Assembly (NCBI GenBank): GCA_947624845.1
Contig: CANQMB010000015.1
Coordinates: forward strand, 1 to 17,711
DNA from: an uncultured Bacilli bacterium
GTDB lineage: Bacteria > Bacillota_I > Bacilli_A > RF39 > UBA660
Direction: 5' to 3'
DNA: 17,711 nucleotides
Shown here: in pieces, positions 1-6,447 of the stretch
Layout: each line of letters starts with the position of its first letter
How positions within the stretch are numbered: the stretch's first letter is position 1
Program-made: the position numbers and the translations under genes
Notes under the pieces: generated by a model
What the model saw: the letters and a program-made list of their open reading frames with translations, nothing else
The model's database searches: none
Told to the model about the DNA's origin: nothing

Positions 1-50
1 GTATTTTCTATATTCATTTTTCTTTTAATCTCATACCATATCTTCTTCAT
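1..50 (-). CDS. N-terminus of an unidentified protein, cut by the window edge
   Basis: An ATG at 50-48 on the minus strand opens a frame of 16 codons (MKKIWYEIKRKMNIEN) that stays open to the window edge. An AGAGG-like ribosome binding site lies about 10 bases upstream (minus-strand AAGAGGAAATAAGTAA before the ATG). The visible residues are very basic and give no family. The gene has the same direction as its neighbours, which supports it. Against it, the stretch is short and AT-rich, and a plus-strand frame is also open here. A hairpin (67-91) lies directly upstream of the ribosome binding site. Function unknown. Confidence 0.35.
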   Translation of the reverse strand, partial: MKKIWYEIKRKMNIEN

Positions 51-66
51 TTACTTATTTCCTCTT

Positions 67-96
67 GCCATAAAGCTAGATACTTTATGGCTTTTT
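67..96 (+). terminator. Perfect hairpin followed by T-run
   Basis: The stem GCCATAAAG / CTTTATGGC (67-75 and 83-91) encloses the loop CTAGATA and is followed on the plus strand by TTTTT, so it reads as a rho-independent terminator for rightward transcription. Read leftward it lacks a T-run and would instead sit just upstream of the ribosome binding site of the gene starting at position 50. A near-identical copy in opposite orientation lies at 303-332. Confidence 0.5.
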
Positions 97-300
97 CCTA
101 TAATACGAAGATATGGCAATGACTTTTTATTTTTTGACTAGAAATTTGACCAGTTATTTATTTTCTTATTCATCTCTCTTTCTTTTTCCTATCGACATTT
201 TTTGACTATTTTTTTACTACTTATCCTCTCTTTGTCTATAACATTTTCTTGATAAATAAGCACTATTATTATATAATTTGATTAGAAAATCATAATAAAA
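97..300. other. Gene-poor AT-rich spacer between two inverted hairpins
   Basis: I see no frame with a credible start and ribosome binding site here. The plus strand is T-rich, with three TTTGAC-type hexamers (around 134, 146 and 200) that have no matching -10 at the usual distance. The only convincing signal is the rightward promoter at 249-277. Confidence 0.5.
249..277 (+). promoter_or_regulatory. Sigma-A-type promoter pointing right into the dehydrogenase 3' end
   Basis: TTGATA (249-254), a 17-base spacer, then a perfect TATAAT (272-277). A start near 284 would give a transcript that meets the hairpin at 303-332, with its T-rich tail, after only about 20 bases. It would produce an RNA of roughly 60 bases antisense to the end of the dehydrogenase transcript. 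Composition is very AT-rich, so chance occurrence is possible. Confidence 0.4.
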
Positions 301-334
301 ATAAGGCCATAAAGTATCTAGCTTTATGACCTTA
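300..334 (-). terminator. Terminator of the membrane protein-dehydrogenase operon
   Basis: Read leftward, the stem AAGGTCATAAAG / CTTTATGGCCTT, with loop CTAGATA and one G-T pair, is followed by ATTTTTATT. It lies directly after the dehydrogenase stop codon at 337-339. The plus-strand side also ends in a T-rich run, so it may work in both directions. Stem and loop are almost the same sequence as the 67-91 hairpin, on the opposite strand. Confidence 0.75.
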
Positions 335-336
335 TT

Positions 337-1362
337 TTATTTTTTTGGATCTACTAAAATTTTAACTGCATCATCGACACCAGAGGTTAGTCGTTCATAT
401 GATTTTTGAACATCTTTTAATCCTACAATATCATCAACAAACTTTAACATTTCTATTTTCTTTTCAGACATCAAATCAATACAAGTTTGAAATTCTTCTT
501 TTGTATATGCAATAGCACCTTGCACTGTTAATTCATGCATGACAGCAGCCACTGTTGGAATTGTTACAGGATTTAATGACACTCCAACTAAAATCACCTT
601 GCCTCCTGGTTTTACAACACTCAAAGCACTACTGACTGCTGGAGAATTTCCACAACATTCAATAACAATATCAAAACCTCCGTCTGTCTCCTCCAATAAT
701 TCTTGAATCATCGTCTCTTTTTTTGCATCATAGAAAGCATCTGCCACACCTAATCTCATCGCTTTTTTTCCACGAGCTTCATTAGTTTCAGAAACGCCAA
801 CAAATCGAGCACCTTCCATTTTAGCAAACATAGCAGAAACTAAACCAATAATTCCACCGCCGATAACTAAAACCTTATCTCCTACTTTAATATCTGCTAA
901 ATGAATGGCATGAAGTCCTACTGCTGTCGGTTCTACCATGGCTACTTCTTCATCTGTAATATTATCTGGAACTTTAATTACCATATCTGGACGAATTTTC
1001 ATTTTTTCTGCTAATCCTCCTGGATTCGTCAAAGAAAGACCTGTTGCATAAGTCCATGTATCTTTACAATACTGTGGATTTCCTGTTCTACACGCTGAAC
1101 ATTTTAAACAAGGAGAAATTGGCAATGCTGTTACGCGATCTCCTACTTTTAAATCTTCCCTAGATCCTGGATCCAGAACTTTTCCACAATATTCATGTCC
1201 CATAATAAGTCCCTTAGGTTCTCCTGCATCCCAATAGTGAATATCAGATCCACAAATTCCACATTTTAATACATCGATAATTACTTCCCCTGACTCTTGT
1301 TTTGGTTCTTCCACATCTTTTATTTCAAACTGTTTAACTCCTTTAAGTGCTACACTTTTCAT
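337..1362 (-). CDS. Zinc-dependent medium-chain alcohol/polyol dehydrogenase
   Basis: Predicted cytosolic NAD(P)-dependent oxidoreductase of the medium-chain dehydrogenase superfamily, 341 aa, a normal length. The GroES-like catalytic half shows CGICGSD, giving catalytic zinc ligand Cys37, and GHE (His56, Glu57). A structural zinc lobe has Cys85, Cys88, Cys91 and Cys99. The Rossmann half starts with GGGIIG at 168-173. The overall pattern resembles the sorbitol, threonine and butanediol dehydrogenase group. I cannot assign the substrate from sequence. The start is supported by GGGAGG eight bases upstream, and the ATG overlaps the stop of the upstream membrane protein by four bases (ATGA), so the two are translationally coupled. 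A terminator follows at 300-334. Confidence 0.9.
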   Translation of the reverse strand: MKSVALKGVKQFEIKDVEEPKQESGEVIIDVLKCGICGSDIHYWDAGEPKGLIMGHEYCGKVLDPGSREDLKVGDRVTALPISPCLKCSACRTGNPQYCKDTWTYATGLSLTNPGGLAEKMKIRPDMVIKVPDNITDEEVAMVEPTAVGLHAIHLADIKVGDKVLVIGGGIIGLVSAMFAKMEGARFVGVSETNEARGKKAMRLGVADAFYDAKKETMIQELLEETDGGFDIVIECCGNSPAVSSALSVVKPGGKVILVGVSLNPVTIPTVAAVMHELTVQGAIAYTKEEFQTCIDLMSEKKIEMLKFVDDIVGLKDVQKSYERLTSGVDDAVKILVDPKK

Positions 1363-1772
1363 ATTTTATTTCCTCCCTTTTTTTTATTTTGTGCTGCGCC
1401 ACATAGATATAGAAATGGTACAATCAAACTAATGAAATCTTTGAAAAAAACTACAAATGTTTCTTCTGTCTTATTAAATAATAGTACTTGTAAAAATAAA
1501 AGAACAATTCCAATTAACATACAACGATCTGCATTTTTTTTAGAATTACCATAAACCAAAGCGATAACTCCTGCAGTTAATTGAAATAATGCCACTGCAT
1601 AAACTAAAATAATCGAAAACAAGTGCATATGATGAGCATAAATCCCACCAATCATCAAACTCGAATTCTCATAAAAGAGTACATAGGTGGCTAATACTAC
1701 TTCAATACAGGAAATAGCCAATTCTAAAATACCAGCGATCTGTAATAACCGGATGTTTTTCCATATTTTCAT
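1359..1772 (-). CDS. Small four-helix membrane protein, unknown function
   Basis: A 137-aa hydrophobic protein with about four predicted membrane segments (residues 11-33, 50-74, 84-99 and 106-124) and a lysine-rich C-terminus that should be cytoplasmic. I do not recognise a family. Histidines in the first loop (AHHMH, 46-50) stand out but support no claim. It is the first gene of a two-gene operon and its stop overlaps the start of the dehydrogenase, so the two are made together. GGGTGA lies just upstream of the ATG as ribosome binding site. Confidence 0.8.
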   Translation of the reverse strand: MKIWKNIRLLQIAGILELAISCIEVVLATYVLFYENSSLMIGGIYAHHMHLFSIILVYAVALFQLTAGVIALVYGNSKKNADRCMLIGIVLLFLQVLLFNKTEETFVVFFKDFISLIVPFLYLCGAAQNKKKGGNKI

Positions 1773-1798
1773 CTGATCACCCTATCTATTCTATTAAT

Positions 1799-1827
1799 AT
1801 TATAGCACAAAACAAAATTATCATCAC
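1799..1827 (-). promoter_or_regulatory. Extended -10 promoter for the membrane protein-dehydrogenase operon
   Basis: On the minus strand TGC-TATAAT (1807-1799) is a perfect extended -10. The -35 region is poor (GTGATG at 17-base spacing), as is common for extended -10 promoters. It lies about 26 bases before the ATG at 1772. Confidence 0.6.
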
Positions 1828-1836
1828 TTTTTTATA

Positions 1837-1861
1837 AAAGAAAAGTGACTACTTGTCACTT
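1837..1861 (-). terminator. Terminator overlapping the stop codon of the 232-aa membrane protein
   Basis: The stem AAGTGAC / GTCACTT (1843-1849 and 1855-1861) with a 5-base loop is followed leftward by TTTTCTTTTAT. Its first arm contains the TGA stop (1858-1856) of the upstream gene. Confidence 0.7.
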
Positions 1862-2554
1862 CTTTTTCTTTTTTCTTTTTCTCTTCTTTTCTTCTAATTC
1901 TACTAGATGATCTACTTCATCTACCAATTTATCTTTATCAAAAATTGTTACAATAATTAAAATAAATAAAACAACATCTAACAGCATTAAAATAACGACA
2001 ATCCAATTAAAATTATGTTCTTTTTTCTTCGTAGAATCCAAATAAGCATTTGTTAAATACTCATTAAAATTTTCTAAATTTAATTCGACTTGATTTTCAA
2101 AAGAAACAAAATTTTTATAGTTTTTCAATGTCAACTCTTTTAATTCTTCTGGAATTTCTACTGGATAACCATATACACGAACGGGTTTTGGTTTTTCTTT
2201 AATTCGTTCATAAGAGTAATCAATAATTTCTTTATACTTTTTATAATCTTGTTTAGAAATGGCTAAAAGATAGATATGCCATACCCCATTTTTTTCTTCA
2301 TCAATCATAAAATGGATATCTTTTTTTTGATCAATCGTTGCAAATTTTTCCGACATTTTATCAATATCAATATAAGTATAATCTTTTGTATCCGTTGCTT
2401 CATCCCATTTCACTGGTTCAATAGCCTCAATATAAATATGAAAAGCACAATAGGCAAGAATCATTCCTACGACTAAATAAATTAAACATAAACTTGTCTT
2501 AATTAAAAGACGAAAAGATTGTTTTTGTTCATTTTTTTTCGTCGTTTTACTCAT
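1856..2554 (-). CDS. Unrecognised two-helix membrane protein with a basic tail
   Basis: A 232-aa protein with membrane segments at about 16-41 and 182-205. The roughly 140-residue region between them is charged and lysine-rich. The C-terminus, from about residue 205, starts acidic and ends in a run of Lys/Arg. If the lysine-rich N-terminus is inside, the central domain is outside the cell and both ends are cytoplasmic. I recognise no catalytic motif and no family. AGGAGG precedes the ATG, and a possible extended -10 (TGT-TATGAT, 2586-2578) lies directly upstream, so it is probably transcribed alone between two terminators. Confidence 0.75.
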   Translation of the reverse strand: MSKTTKKNEQKQSFRLLIKTSLCLIYLVVGMILAYCAFHIYIEAIEPVKWDEATDTKDYTYIDIDKMSEKFATIDQKKDIHFMIDEEKNGVWHIYLLAISKQDYKKYKEIIDYSYERIKEKPKPVRVYGYPVEIPEELKELTLKNYKNFVSFENQVELNLENFNEYLTNAYLDSTKKKEHNFNWIVVILMLLDVVLFILIIVTIFDKDKLVDEVDHLVELEEKKRKRKKKKK

Positions 2555-2577
2555 AATATTCCTCCTAATTCTCCTCT

Positions 2578-2586
2578 ATCATAACA
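2578..2586 (-). promoter_or_regulatory. Possible extended -10 promoter for the 232-aa membrane protein
   Basis: Minus-strand TGT-TATGAT lies just after the nrdG terminator and about 24 bases before the ATG at 2554. No -35 is visible at 17 bases. Confidence 0.4.
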
Positions 2587-2592
2587 TGAGAT

Positions 2593-2635
2593 TCAAAAAA
2601 AAGAAACCTTATATAAATATATATTCAGGTTTCTT
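2593..2635 (-). terminator. nrdG: Terminator of the first (split) nrdD operon
   Basis: The stem AAGAAACCT / AGGTTTCTT (2627-2635 and 2601-2609 on the plus strand) is followed leftward by a run of eight T. The first arm and loop lie inside the last codons of nrdG, so the coding end doubles as terminator. Confidence 0.8.
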
Positions 2636-3160
2636 ATAAGTATTCATTTCCTCTTTTTCATTTTGATATTTTTCAACTAAGACAACTTTTCCTTGTTGTA
2701 AAGAGTTTTTCACATCAATGATTCTCTGATTTGAAGAACCTTTAAAATAAAGGTTATAACTTTTTAATTCTTGGATAAACTTTCCATCTACTAAAACATC
2801 GATTTCTTCCAATAATGCTCTTTGTCTCGGATTATTTAGCATTTGTTCATAGTTAAATCCAGTATAACACCAAACGTCCATTCCAAGTTGATGTGCTTTT
2901 TTTGCAATTTCTAAACAAGCTTCACTTTGACAGACAGGATCTCCTCCAGACAAAGTAATTCCATCTTGATTTTTTAATTGCTCTAATTCTTTTAGTACTT
3001 CTTCGACTTCTACTAGAGCGCCTCCTTCAAAATCATGAGTCATTGGATTATGACACCCTGGGCAATGATGAGGGCATCCTTGAGTCCAAACCACAGTACG
3101 GACACCTGGTCCATCGACAATAGAATCTGGTTGTAAATCCGCCGCAAGTCTAATTTTCAT
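2609..3160 (-). CDS. nrdG: Class III RNR activating enzyme (radical SAM), first copy
   Basis: A 183-aa cytosolic radical-SAM activase that would put the glycyl radical on its partner NrdD using S-adenosylmethionine and a [4Fe-4S] cluster. The cluster motif CPHHCPGC gives Cys29, Cys33 and Cys36, the CxxxCxxC form. GGDP for SAM binding is at 72-75. The length fits NrdG, with a charged C-terminal tail of about 20 residues. Its ATG overlaps the end of the 58-aa glycyl-radical ORF by 11 bases and has only a weak ribosome binding site, so it is probably translated by coupling. It differs clearly in sequence from the second NrdG at 6444-6989 (Cys spacing is the same, the rest diverges). Confidence 0.93.
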   Translation of the reverse strand: MKIRLAADLQPDSIVDGPGVRTVVWTQGCPHHCPGCHNPMTHDFEGGALVEVEEVLKELEQLKNQDGITLSGGDPVCQSEACLEIAKKAHQLGMDVWCYTGFNYEQMLNNPRQRALLEEIDVLVDGKFIQELKSYNLYFKGSSNQRIIDVKNSLQQGKVVLVEKYQNEKEEMNTYKKPEYIFI

Positions 3161-3326
3161 CTTTACTTACTTCTTTTTTCATGATTTCTTTTATGCCGCT
3201 GTGTTTTACACGATCTCTTTCCTCTGCTCTTTTTCCATTGTTAAAACGATCTGTTGTTCCTACTAAATATCCAGTAATTCTACGGATTCTATCAAATCCT
3301 TGTCCTTCTCCTACTATTTTTTCCAT
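3150..3326 (-). CDS. Stand-alone glycyl-radical segment of NrdD (58 aa)
   Basis: A short ORF between the nrdD body and nrdG. It encodes a 58-aa peptide whose middle, RIRRITGYLVGT at residues 13-24, then DRFNNGK and RAEERDRVKH, matches the extreme C-terminus of class III NrdD proteins, where the glycine of the R-x-x-GYL motif carries the catalytic radical. Here that is Gly19. The catalytic-body gene upstream ends just before the point where this segment would normally continue. This is not a simple frameshift: three in-frame stops follow the upstream gene, and this ORF has its own strong ribosome binding site (AAGGAGG, eight bases before the ATG). Its end overlaps nrdG by 11 bases. I infer that it works in trans as the radical subunit of the first NrdD, in the way the small protein YfiD supplies a glycyl radical to pyruvate formate-lyase. 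Confidence 0.85.
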   Translation of the reverse strand: MEKIVGEGQGFDRIRRITGYLVGTTDRFNNGKRAEERDRVKHSGIKEIMKKEVSKDEN

Positions 3327-3358
3327 ATAAATTCCTCCTTTTTACATTTTATTTATCA

Positions 3359-5674
3359 TTATCTGCCACAGCACTCTGGAGCAGTAATTTTTTCCATTGG
3401 AACTCCCTCGAATTCTTTTCGTCCACAACCTGGACAAACATCATTAATCACCCCGACATAACCACAAACAGGATCACGATCCACTGGATGATTAATTGCA
3501 CCATATCCAATTCCGTTTTCTTTCATAATACGAATGATTTTTTCGAAGGCCTCTACGTTTGATGCCGTATCTCCATCTAACTCAATATAAGAAATATGTC
3601 CCCCATTGGTTAAATTGTGGAATGGAGCCTCTTTTTCAATTTTCTTCGTAATACTAATATTATAATAAACTGGAACATGGAAAGAATTAGTATAATACTC
3701 ACGATCAGTAACACCCTTAATTTTTCCATAAATTGCTTTATCGATAGCTGTAAATCGTCCAGAAAGTCCTTCTGCTGGCGTTGCTAAACAAGTAAAATTC
3801 AAATTATACTTTTTCGCATATTCATCACATCTTTTTCTCATAAAAGTAATAATTTCTAATCCCAACTTTTCACTTTCTTCACTTTCACCATGATGTTTTC
3901 CAGTCAATGCCTTCAAACATTCTGCTAAGCCAATAAATCCTGTGGATAAAGATCCGTGTTTCCAAACTTTTCTTAACCGATCTGTCGGTTTTAATTTTTC
4001 TCCATTCGTCCAAATTCCTTGTCCTAATAAGAAAGGAAAATTATAACAACGTTTATTACATTGAACTTCAAATCGTTCTAACAATTGATCTTTTACCTTA
4101 TCCATGGTTTCTCCTAATTCTTGATAAAAACCTTTCATATCCGCTTTGTCTCTTTCTTTTAAAGCAATTCCATGTTTAATTCCAAGACGAGGAAGATTGA
4201 TTGTGGTAAAAGATAAATTTCCTCTTCCAGTTACGATTTGACGATCTGGTGATGTTACATCGGCAAATACCCGAGTACGACATCCCATGTAAGCAACTTC
4301 GGTATTAGGATCTCCTTCATGATAGAATTGAAGATTAAATGGAGCATCGATAAAGGCAAAGTTAGGAAATAATCTTTTTGCCGATACTTTACAAGCAAGT
4401 TTAAATAAATCGTAGTTCGGATCTTCTTTATTATAGTTAATTCCTTCTTTTACTTTAAAAATCGATACAGGAAAAATTGGTGTTTCTCCTTTTCCTAAAC
4501 CTCGATCTGCACTTAATAAGAAATTTTTTACGACCATTCTTCCCTCTGGAGAAGTATCCGTTCCAAAGTTTACAGAAGAAAATGGTACTTGAGCACCTGC
4601 TCTAGAGTGCATTGTATTTAGATTATGAATAAATGCTTCCATCGCTTGGTGGGTTGCTCGATCTGTTTTTTGAATTGCTTTTGCATAAGCTTTTTCAAAA
4701 ATTTCATGAATTCTACTAGAATCTTTTTGATAATCTGATAAAGTTTGAACATCAAATTCAATACTTTCTATTTTATCAATTTCTCTAATGATTCGATCCA
4801 TATTTATCACAGGTAAGAATCCTTCTAAATCAAAGAAATCATAAACTGTCTGTTTGAATTGCTTTTTAAATGTTTTTAAAACTCCTGGGGCTAAATAATA
4901 ATCCAAAGCTGGTATTGCTTGCCCACCATGTTGATCATTTTGGTTGGCTTGAATGACAATAGCGGCTAAAGAACCATAAGTACTAATATCTTGTGGAGGT
5001 CTTACATAACCATGTCCCGTATCAAAACCATTTTTAAATAATCTAGATAAATCAATTTGACAACATGTCGTTGTTCCCATAGCTAGGAAATCCATATCAT
5101 GAATGTGAATGACACCTTCATCGTGCATTTTTGCAAATTCTGGTTTCATTAAATAAGCTTTTGCAAATTCTCGAGATACAGTAGAACCATATTGTAACAT
5201 CGTTCCCATAGGAGAATTTCCATCAATATTGGCATTTTCTCTTTTTGCATCCTCTTCGTAAGCAGATTTTAATCCTAAATTTTCTAATGATTTTAAGAAT
5301 TTATGCGTCTTCTTATCTTCAAAAAAAGATTTACGAGATTGATTTCTTCGTTCTCTATATTCAGAAAAAGATTTATATACATCTTGATATCCTTGTTTAG
5401 ATAATTCATCTTCAATGTAGTCTTGAATCTGTTCAATGGAAAATTTTTCTACTTCTTGAGATGCTTTTTCTATTTTCTTTAATACTGCTTGATAAACTTT
5501 TTGAACATCTTGAGCTGTATACTTTCTTTTTGTCTCTTCTTCGTCATCATCGACTTCTACACTGTCGAATCCTTTTTTTATTGCCAAAGCAATTTTAGTC
5601 TCATCAAAAGCTACTTTTTTTCCGTTTCTTTTAATGACAACTAAGTCTTCTAATTTTTCACTAACTTCTACCAT
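3359..5674 (-). CDS. nrdD: Class III anaerobic ribonucleotide reductase, catalytic body without radical tail
   Basis: A 771-aa cytosolic enzyme body that would reduce ribonucleoside triphosphates to dNTPs under anaerobic conditions. An N-terminal ATP-cone (about 12-107, opening VIKRNGKKVAFDE) gives allosteric control. The ten-stranded barrel shows HIHDMDF (190-196), the TTTCCQIDL segment with Cys204/205, and MGCR with Cys465, which corresponds to the thiyl-radical cysteine of NrdD. The C-terminus has a zinc-ribbon-like set (Cys737, Cys747, Cys750) and a final CC (768-769), then stops. The R-x-x-GYL glycyl-radical motif is absent from this chain and is encoded by the next ORF. CGYVG at 737-741 is the zinc knuckle, not the radical site. 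The start is fixed by AGGAGG eight bases upstream. Confidence 0.92.
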   Translation of the reverse strand: MVEVSEKLEDLVVIKRNGKKVAFDETKIALAIKKGFDSVEVDDDEEETKRKYTAQDVQKVYQAVLKKIEKASQEVEKFSIEQIQDYIEDELSKQGYQDVYKSFSEYRERRNQSRKSFFEDKKTHKFLKSLENLGLKSAYEEDAKRENANIDGNSPMGTMLQYGSTVSREFAKAYLMKPEFAKMHDEGVIHIHDMDFLAMGTTTCCQIDLSRLFKNGFDTGHGYVRPPQDISTYGSLAAIVIQANQNDQHGGQAIPALDYYLAPGVLKTFKKQFKQTVYDFFDLEGFLPVINMDRIIREIDKIESIEFDVQTLSDYQKDSSRIHEIFEKAYAKAIQKTDRATHQAMEAFIHNLNTMHSRAGAQVPFSSVNFGTDTSPEGRMVVKNFLLSADRGLGKGETPIFPVSIFKVKEGINYNKEDPNYDLFKLACKVSAKRLFPNFAFIDAPFNLQFYHEGDPNTEVAYMGCRTRVFADVTSPDRQIVTGRGNLSFTTINLPRLGIKHGIALKERDKADMKGFYQELGETMDKVKDQLLERFEVQCNKRCYNFPFLLGQGIWTNGEKLKPTDRLRKVWKHGSLSTGFIGLAECLKALTGKHHGESEESEKLGLEIITFMRKRCDEYAKKYNLNFTCLATPAEGLSGRFTAIDKAIYGKIKGVTDREYYTNSFHVPVYYNISITKKIEKEAPFHNLTNGGHISYIELDGDTASNVEAFEKIIRIMKENGIGYGAINHPVDRDPVCGYVGVINDVCPGCGRKEFEGVPMEKITAPECCGR

Positions 5675-5707
5675 TGTCTACTCCTCCTACTGTCTTTTCT
5701 TAATTTC

Positions 5708-5736
5708 ATTTTAGTATGCAAAAATTCATTTTGCAA
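5708..5736 (-). promoter_or_regulatory. Promoter of the first nrdD operon, with dyad over the spacer
   Basis: On the minus strand TTGCAA (5736-5731), a 17-base spacer, TAAAAT (5713-5708). A 19-bp dyad, TGCAAAA-N5-TTTTGCA (5717-5735), covers the -35 and most of the spacer, which is where a repressor operator would lie. It is not the same 5-4-5 arrangement as the palindrome at 9189-9202. Confidence 0.55.
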
Positions 5737-5948
5737 TACATATTTTTTACAAAAATAGAGGCGAATTTTAGGAATTGTTGATATATATAGAAATTGCAAA
5801 AAAACTTTTTTTGTTCGATTTACGACAATTTACATTTTTATACATTTTTCTATTTTTTAAAGTTTTAATTTTTCAATTTTTTTGCTTTTTTAAATTTTAT
5901 TTTTTCTATTTTCTTTATTTTACAATGATTTTGAAAAAAATATTCCAC
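5737..5948. other. A-tract-rich intergenic spacer upstream of nrdD
   Basis: No gene is supported here. The strand carrying nrdD shows about twelve A-tracts of four to seven bases in roughly 105 bases (plus-strand 5835-5940), spaced about 6-11 bp apart. That could bend DNA or act as an upstream promoter element, but extreme AT content alone can produce such a pattern. Another TTGCAA lies at 5794-5799. Confidence 0.45.
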
Positions 5949-5980
5949 AAAAAAAATGATTTTTTAAAAAATCACTTTTT
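5949..5980 (-). terminator. AT-only terminator of the second nrdD-nrdG-dut operon
   Basis: The palindrome TGATTTTTT / AAAAAATCA (5957-5974) is followed leftward by eight T, ten to forty bases after the dut stop. The stem is nearly all A-T, so it is weak by itself. Its position supports the call. Confidence 0.55.
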
Positions 5981-5988
5981 AAATTTTT

Positions 5989-6447
5989 TTATTTTTTGTC
6001 TGTAGAACCAAAGCCACCTTTTCGAATTCCTTCTGCTTGATCAAAATCGGTAATCAAATATTTCATGAAAATTGCCTGCCCGATGGCATCCCCCTTTTTG
6101 ATCTCTACATCGTGATCTGTAACATTGAAAAATTGAAAGAAAAAATGGCCATCATTATTTTCATTTCCATAATAATCATGATCGACAATTCCAATACCAT
6201 TAGAAAGCATCAATCCTTTTTTAGGACCACTACTTCGATTCACCAACATAAAAAACTCATCTTCTTCACAATAAGCTTTGAGCCCCGTAGGAACTAAAGT
6301 TGGTTTCATTCCTTTTTGATACATTGGAACAACTACATCCTCGGCTGCTTCAATATCATAACCAGCTGAATATTTCGTACTTCTCTTTGGTAGATTGATC
6401 CCCTTATTTTCATATTCTTTTATAATTTCAAAACCTCGTTTTCTCAT
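5989..6447 (-). CDS. dut: dUTP diphosphatase (dUTPase)
   Basis: Trimeric-type dUTPase, 152 aa, that hydrolyses dUTP to dUMP and pyrophosphate. It keeps uracil out of DNA and feeds dTMP synthesis. All five family motifs are visible: STKYSAGYDIEAAE (from 23), VNRSSGPKKGL, NGIGIVDHDYYGN, KKGDAIGQ and the C-terminal GGFGST (144-149), which closes over the active site. The NENNDGH insertion after motif 3 resembles the form seen in Gram-positive and phage dUTPases. The ATG overlaps the nrdG stop by four bases (ATGA) with GAAGGAG upstream. It is the last gene of an RNR operon, which links dNTP production to dUTP removal. Confidence 0.95.
   Translation of the reverse strand: MRKRGFEIIKEYENKGINLPKRSTKYSAGYDIEAAEDVVVPMYQKGMKPTLVPTGLKAYCEEDEFFMLVNRSSGPKKGLMLSNGIGIVDHDYYGNENNDGHFFFQFFNVTDHDVEIKKGDAIGQAIFMKYLITDFDQAEGIRKGGFGSTDKK

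Noticed and set aside
135..206. TTGACT/TTGACC hexamers as rightward promoters
   Set aside because: No acceptable -10 lies 16-18 bases downstream of any of them.
1297..1554. Open plus-strand frame opposite the dehydrogenase and membrane protein junction
   Set aside because: Phe/Pro/Cys-rich translation of the complement of A-rich coding sequence, no ribosome binding site, and it lies over two well-supported minus-strand genes.
3327..3361. Stop-codon read-through or frameshift joining the 771-aa NrdD to the 58-aa ORF
   Set aside because: TAA is followed in frame by TGA and TAA, and the downstream ORF has its own AAGGAGG site and ATG, so separate translation is the simpler reading.
3451..3470. 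CGYVG near the end of the 771-aa NrdD as a cis glycyl-radical site
   Set aside because: It sits before the CPGCG pair, where NrdD proteins have the first zinc knuckle, and lacks the basic residues in front and the conserved tail after the radical motif.
5775..6005. 76-codon plus-strand frame in the nrdD-dut spacer
   Set aside because: It is almost only Phe, Leu, Ile, Tyr and Lys, as any T-rich sequence would give, it runs through the dut terminator, and there is no ribosome binding site.
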